A stretch of DNA of 64,000 nt. It comes from Hydrangea macrophylla. Taxonomy: Eukaryota; Streptophyta; Magnoliopsida; Cornales; Hydrangeaceae. Shown piece by piece: positions 57,299 through 64,000 of this stretch. The notes under the pieces are model-generated. The model did not search any database. It saw only the letters and a list, made by a program, of their open reading frames with translations, and was not told where the DNA came from. Every line of letters starts with the position of its first letter. Positions within the stretch are counted from its first letter, which is position 1. The translations under genes and the position numbers were made by a program. Where the stretch lies: assembly GCA_033977485.1 (NCBI GenBank), contig CM066994.1:14009585-14073584 (forward strand), given 5' to 3'.

Positions 57299-57511
57299 AG
57301 CTAAATATATATACGTATATCTATAAAGCTATCTTTCCCACTCATTAAGGATTTAGGACGGACCTACTTTTTCCTATAAAATAAAGGGAATTTGTTGAAG
57401 GTTATAAAATAGATATTTTGGTATTCGGTCCTATTAATTACCCTTGGTTTTTGTTTTAGTAAAAAATATTTCAACAAAAATTTGAAATTGCTTTACCAAA
57501 ATTTGCTTTCA

Positions 57512-57945
57512 ACAGAATTGGGCTATTTTTGTAGTATGTCTCTTTAAAGTGAAAGTGGTTCGTCCATTGTTTTTTCCTTTCCATTCACTCGGATCTCTCC
57601 CGTTTCATCAATTTTGTCTGGATCCTCATTTTCTTCCCAAAAAAGGGAAGGAGAAGGATCTTTTTCAGTAAAATCCTCTTGTTCCTCTTTAGTCTCCTTC
57701 GTTTCGAAAGCTGTATCTATTTCTACATCTGTTTCTTCCTCACTTCCCCTCCCCCCCCCCCCCCCCCCATCCTTTTTTTTCTTCTTCTTCTTCTTCCATT
57801 TTTGATGTTTCTTTCAAATTTTTTTTAGCAAGAATGGGTGACAGTACTCTGCCTAAATAGTAGACACAAATAATAAATAAGAGAATACTAAAATAACGAG
57901 CCATGGAATTTCTCAACAATGCTACTCTGTCAATAGCATTACCCT
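57512..57945 (-). pseudogene. ycf1: Nuclear insertion of plastid ycf1 fragment
   Basis: The minus strand reads [19 protein letters not shown], then [14 protein letters not shown], then [38 protein letters not shown] and [12 protein letters not shown]. This is the part of plastid ycf1 (Tic214, inner-envelope translocon) with its last membrane segment and the charged stretch after it. A run of 18 G in the middle and at least one frameshift before FHFKET break it. As a nuclear fragment of about 430 bp with no transit peptide, it is not expected to work. Confidence 0.85.
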
Positions 57946-58360
57946 AGAAATTTTAAAATTGTATTCACAAGTTTTTTATTACAATTGGAATCTCCAAAAC
58001 TAGTATGATTATTTCATCCTCCCCAAAAAAAATATTGGCTAGCCCAAAATACAAATATTGATATGTAATATGTTGACTCAATTGCAATCTAAAAAAAAAA
58101 TTTACATGCAAATTGTTCGCCAAATTAATTGTAATTCAACACATCTTAAATATTTAACCCAACACCATTTTTTATCGCTACACTTACCAATTCAACTAAA
58201 TCAAAATGGTTTTACTACTATTTTGACCCCTATCAAGGTTCGAAATAAGTGGCAATTTGAATACAAGGGCAGAATTACAAATATATTAAAAAAAAATTCG
58301 TCTCGAAAACACTACCCTGCATAAAGCCCTCCTATCGATAATTCTGGATTCATCACTTTT
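57946..58360. repeat. Dispersed repeat related to 6415-6760
   Basis: It shares AAAATTGTATTCAC, GGAATCTCCAAAA and CCCAAAATACAAAT with the earlier copy. Its right part (CTCGAAAACACTACCCTG) resembles the end of the element at 59519-60035. Confidence 0.45.
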
Positions 58361-59199
58361 AAAAGACCAAAAAATAGTACTTCACACATAAAATGTACGT
58401 AATGAATATTAAAAAATAAAAATGAATCGTCTCGAAATAGAAACTATAGAATGAGTGACTACTAAATTGAATCAAATGAGTACGCTTTTTATTACATGGT
58501 GGGACTGAAGTGGTAATAGTTTCTCAGTCTCGTTGTCTTTTTGGATGATATAGACTATAGTGACCAAATGTGCATTAATAATTTAGAAGACTAGTCTTTT
58601 TCAATCACATGTGACTATGTACGGGCGGACCAAAGACCAACCAGTCCAGTCCACCACTATCCAAAATAAATAAATGAATAAAAAACAAACCACCAACCAT
58701 GTTTTTGTAGGTTACTATGGGAAGTTTTTTATCCAGTGCTTTAAAAGTATCAATCATTACTTTAGACCTTTTACTTTTTTAATAGTAAAATATAACACGG
58801 AGTAATTGTTTGAAGTGTTGTACGGAGTACTATTTAAAAATAAAGATTTAGTTAAAAATTACTCAAAAATAAACCTTTTAAGTCTTAAGTCCAGTCAACA
58901 AAAGAGTTAAAGCCAAATATTCCTTTTTTTTTTTTTTCAGGCCCCTCTGCCTTTTACACAAAACTCAAGCAACATCCAGGAGTTCCAAAAGGTATCCTAA
59001 GCTTTAACAATTAACATTAGAGTTATATTTGGGACACTAATAATATTCATTAACACTTATTAACACACTTTATCTTTCTTTTAGTGATATTGTGGGGTCC
59101 GTAGTAGATCCCGCTGTACCACTAGCAGAGAGAGATAGAGTGTATTAGTAAGTGTTAGTAATTTTGTTAATGCCCCTAGCATTGCCCTTAACATTATAC
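58361..59199. other. Intergenic, nothing recognised
   Basis: No gene identified. ACGGAGTA words near 58798 and 58823 recall Stowaway MITE ends but do not form a clear element. Confidence 0.45.
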
Positions 59200-59415
59200 G
59201 CAGGGCTGGCTCTGGGGTAAATAAAGCAAGCAATCGTTTAGGTCTCCTATCTTTAAAAGGTTTCCAAATTCAATTGCAGAGTAACAAAAAATCAATCTTA
59301 CATATAATTATGTATAAGTAAAATCAAAAAAATTCACTTCCTTATATAACCTTACGGCCCATATTTTAGAGCTCGCATAGGGCCCCCAAAAACTCAGTAC
59401 CGACACTAATTATAC
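59200..59415. repeat. DNA-transposon-like repeat shared with 22565-22645
   Basis: It begins near CAGGGCTGGCTCTGGGG and ends near GGGCCCCCAAAAACTCAG. The latter phrase occurs inverted at 22.6 kb. Confidence 0.4.
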
Positions 59416-59518
59416 GTTCGACTGAAATAGATTTTGCGAAAAATCAATTATATCCAATCTTGAAATATCGCCTAATTCAATAGCTCCAAAATAGGTGGAG
59501 TTTCCCTTGGGAAGCATT

Positions 59519-60035
59519 AGTGGTGGAGGCAGGATGGGACCAGGAGGGGCCCAGGTCCTTTTTGAGATTTTGGAAATTAAAATTTTACCTTAAATATTTT
59601 TAGTATTTTACGTTTAGGCATCTCTCAACTTATGTTTAGGCCCCCCTCAATTTATGTTTAAGCCCCCCAAAGGAGTCTAAGGCTCAATTTAGTGCCATCA
59701 TGTACATATGTATTGATATAAATGTATATACAACTTAAAAGGAAAGGCACTTAAAATTTTGAAAATTATGCTCTTAGTGTGAGAATTTTATGCGTTTTAG
59801 AAATAGGCCCCCCTAAAATTTTGAAAGACACTATACAATATTTACGCGTCACCAAATAGACTCATATAATAAGCATATCCCAAAAAAAAAATCGCAATTA
59901 CATACAAGTAGACACTAAAAAAATCACCAATTATGTATAAATAAACCTCCAAAAAATCGCCTCGAAAGCGCTGCTCCTGAACCCCTGTATAGCCTAGATC
60001 CCCTGACCAATATTCCTGTCTCCGCCCCCAGAAAG
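59519..60035. mobile_element. DNA-transposon remnant with short inverted ends
   Basis: Left GTGGAGGCAGGATGG and inverted right GGGGGCGGAGACAGGA give a short TIR (GGAGGCAGGA/GGAGACAGGA). The interior has GGCCCCCC words and no coding text. Confidence 0.45.
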
Positions 60036-60171
60036 CATGACATTATTCCACAAAATTATGGGACTAAATTAGTAACAACATTTTGGTACCAGGAGTGTAT
60101 GATACTTCCTAGAAAATCCTAATTGAGAAAATTCAGTGCATGATACAACTATGTATCATAGAACTTTCCTA

Positions 60172-60188
60172 AGTATATATATTTTATA
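60172..60188 (+). promoter_or_regulatory. Possible TATA region of the beta-glucosidase
   Basis: GTATATATATTTTATAG lies about 185 bases before the start codon. It is the best TATA-like string upstream, although the region is AT-rich. Confidence 0.3.
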
Positions 60189-60372
60189 GTCTGCTATGGA
60201 CAACGCCCACCAAAATGGAATTCTTCTTTTTTTTTTTCTTTTTTTTTTTGTGTGGCCCCATCAACCATATGGGCAATATATCTAAGTGATGAGTTGAGTT
60301 CAACTTATTCCCAGCCAAAGTAGAAATCTTACAATTTTTCCTGCTGTACAGTCAAAAGGGGAACTGGAAATC

Positions 60373-64000
<3,628 letters not shown>

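Noticed and set aside
57614..57805. Plus-strand Ser-rich frame with proline run
   Set aside because: Antisense shadow of the ycf1 fragment; the proline and phenylalanine runs come from the C run and the CTT repeats.

Overview
This is nuclear DNA of a flowering plant, probably a eudicot. It is AT-rich, has short exons with GT/AG introns, many Ty1/copia elements, LINEs, CACTA and MITE-like elements, simple repeats, and fragments of plastid and mitochondrial DNA. I cannot name the species from the sequence alone. Only two host genes look intact: an IST1-like (ESCRT-III accessory) gene on the minus strand at 19.8-22.0 kb, read here as 5 exons and 294 codons, and a glycoside hydrolase family 1 beta-glucosidase on the plus strand from 60.4 kb, with 11 exons visible and the last one running off the window.

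Layout. 0-4 kb: decayed minus-strand copia element. 4-10.7 kb: intergenic DNA with LTR-, CACTA- and TIR-element scraps, a MITE, and a nuclear copy of mitochondrial trnfM. 10.75-15.2 kb: minus-strand copia lacking RT/RNase H. 15.2-17.4 kb: 3' end of a plus-strand copia with its LTR. 17.4-19.85 kb: LTR scraps and one solo LTR. 19.84-21.97 kb: IST1-like gene. 22.66-50.57 kb: one nested complex. 50.76-52.57 kb: short non-coding LTR element with perfect TSD. 53.1-57.3 kb: MITEs, a long-TIR element, a clustered palindromic motif and a minisatellite. 57.5-57.9 kb: plastid ycf1 fragment. 58-60 kb: DNA-transposon remnants. 60.37-64 kb: beta-glucosidase.

The nested complex is the most informative part. 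A 5'-truncated minus-strand LINE is split by a 20.3-kb CACTA transposon (23057-43322, TSD ACC) and by a nearly complete plus-strand copia (43969-48696, TSD ACAAG). The CACTA has no recognisable transposase but carries host gene pieces: a rearranged eEF1A first coding exon and an exon of an NAD(P)-binding Rossmann-fold protein, plus three unidentified exon-like segments. It therefore looks like a gene-capturing (Pack-type) CACTA. It was later invaded by a copia array (two internal regions sharing one LTR, bracketed by a 230-bp direct repeat) and by a plus-strand LINE (35573-41080). Removing those later insertions leaves a CACTA core of about 6.7 kb.

All boundaries, splice sites and mismatch counts were read by eye; no alignment or database search was run.
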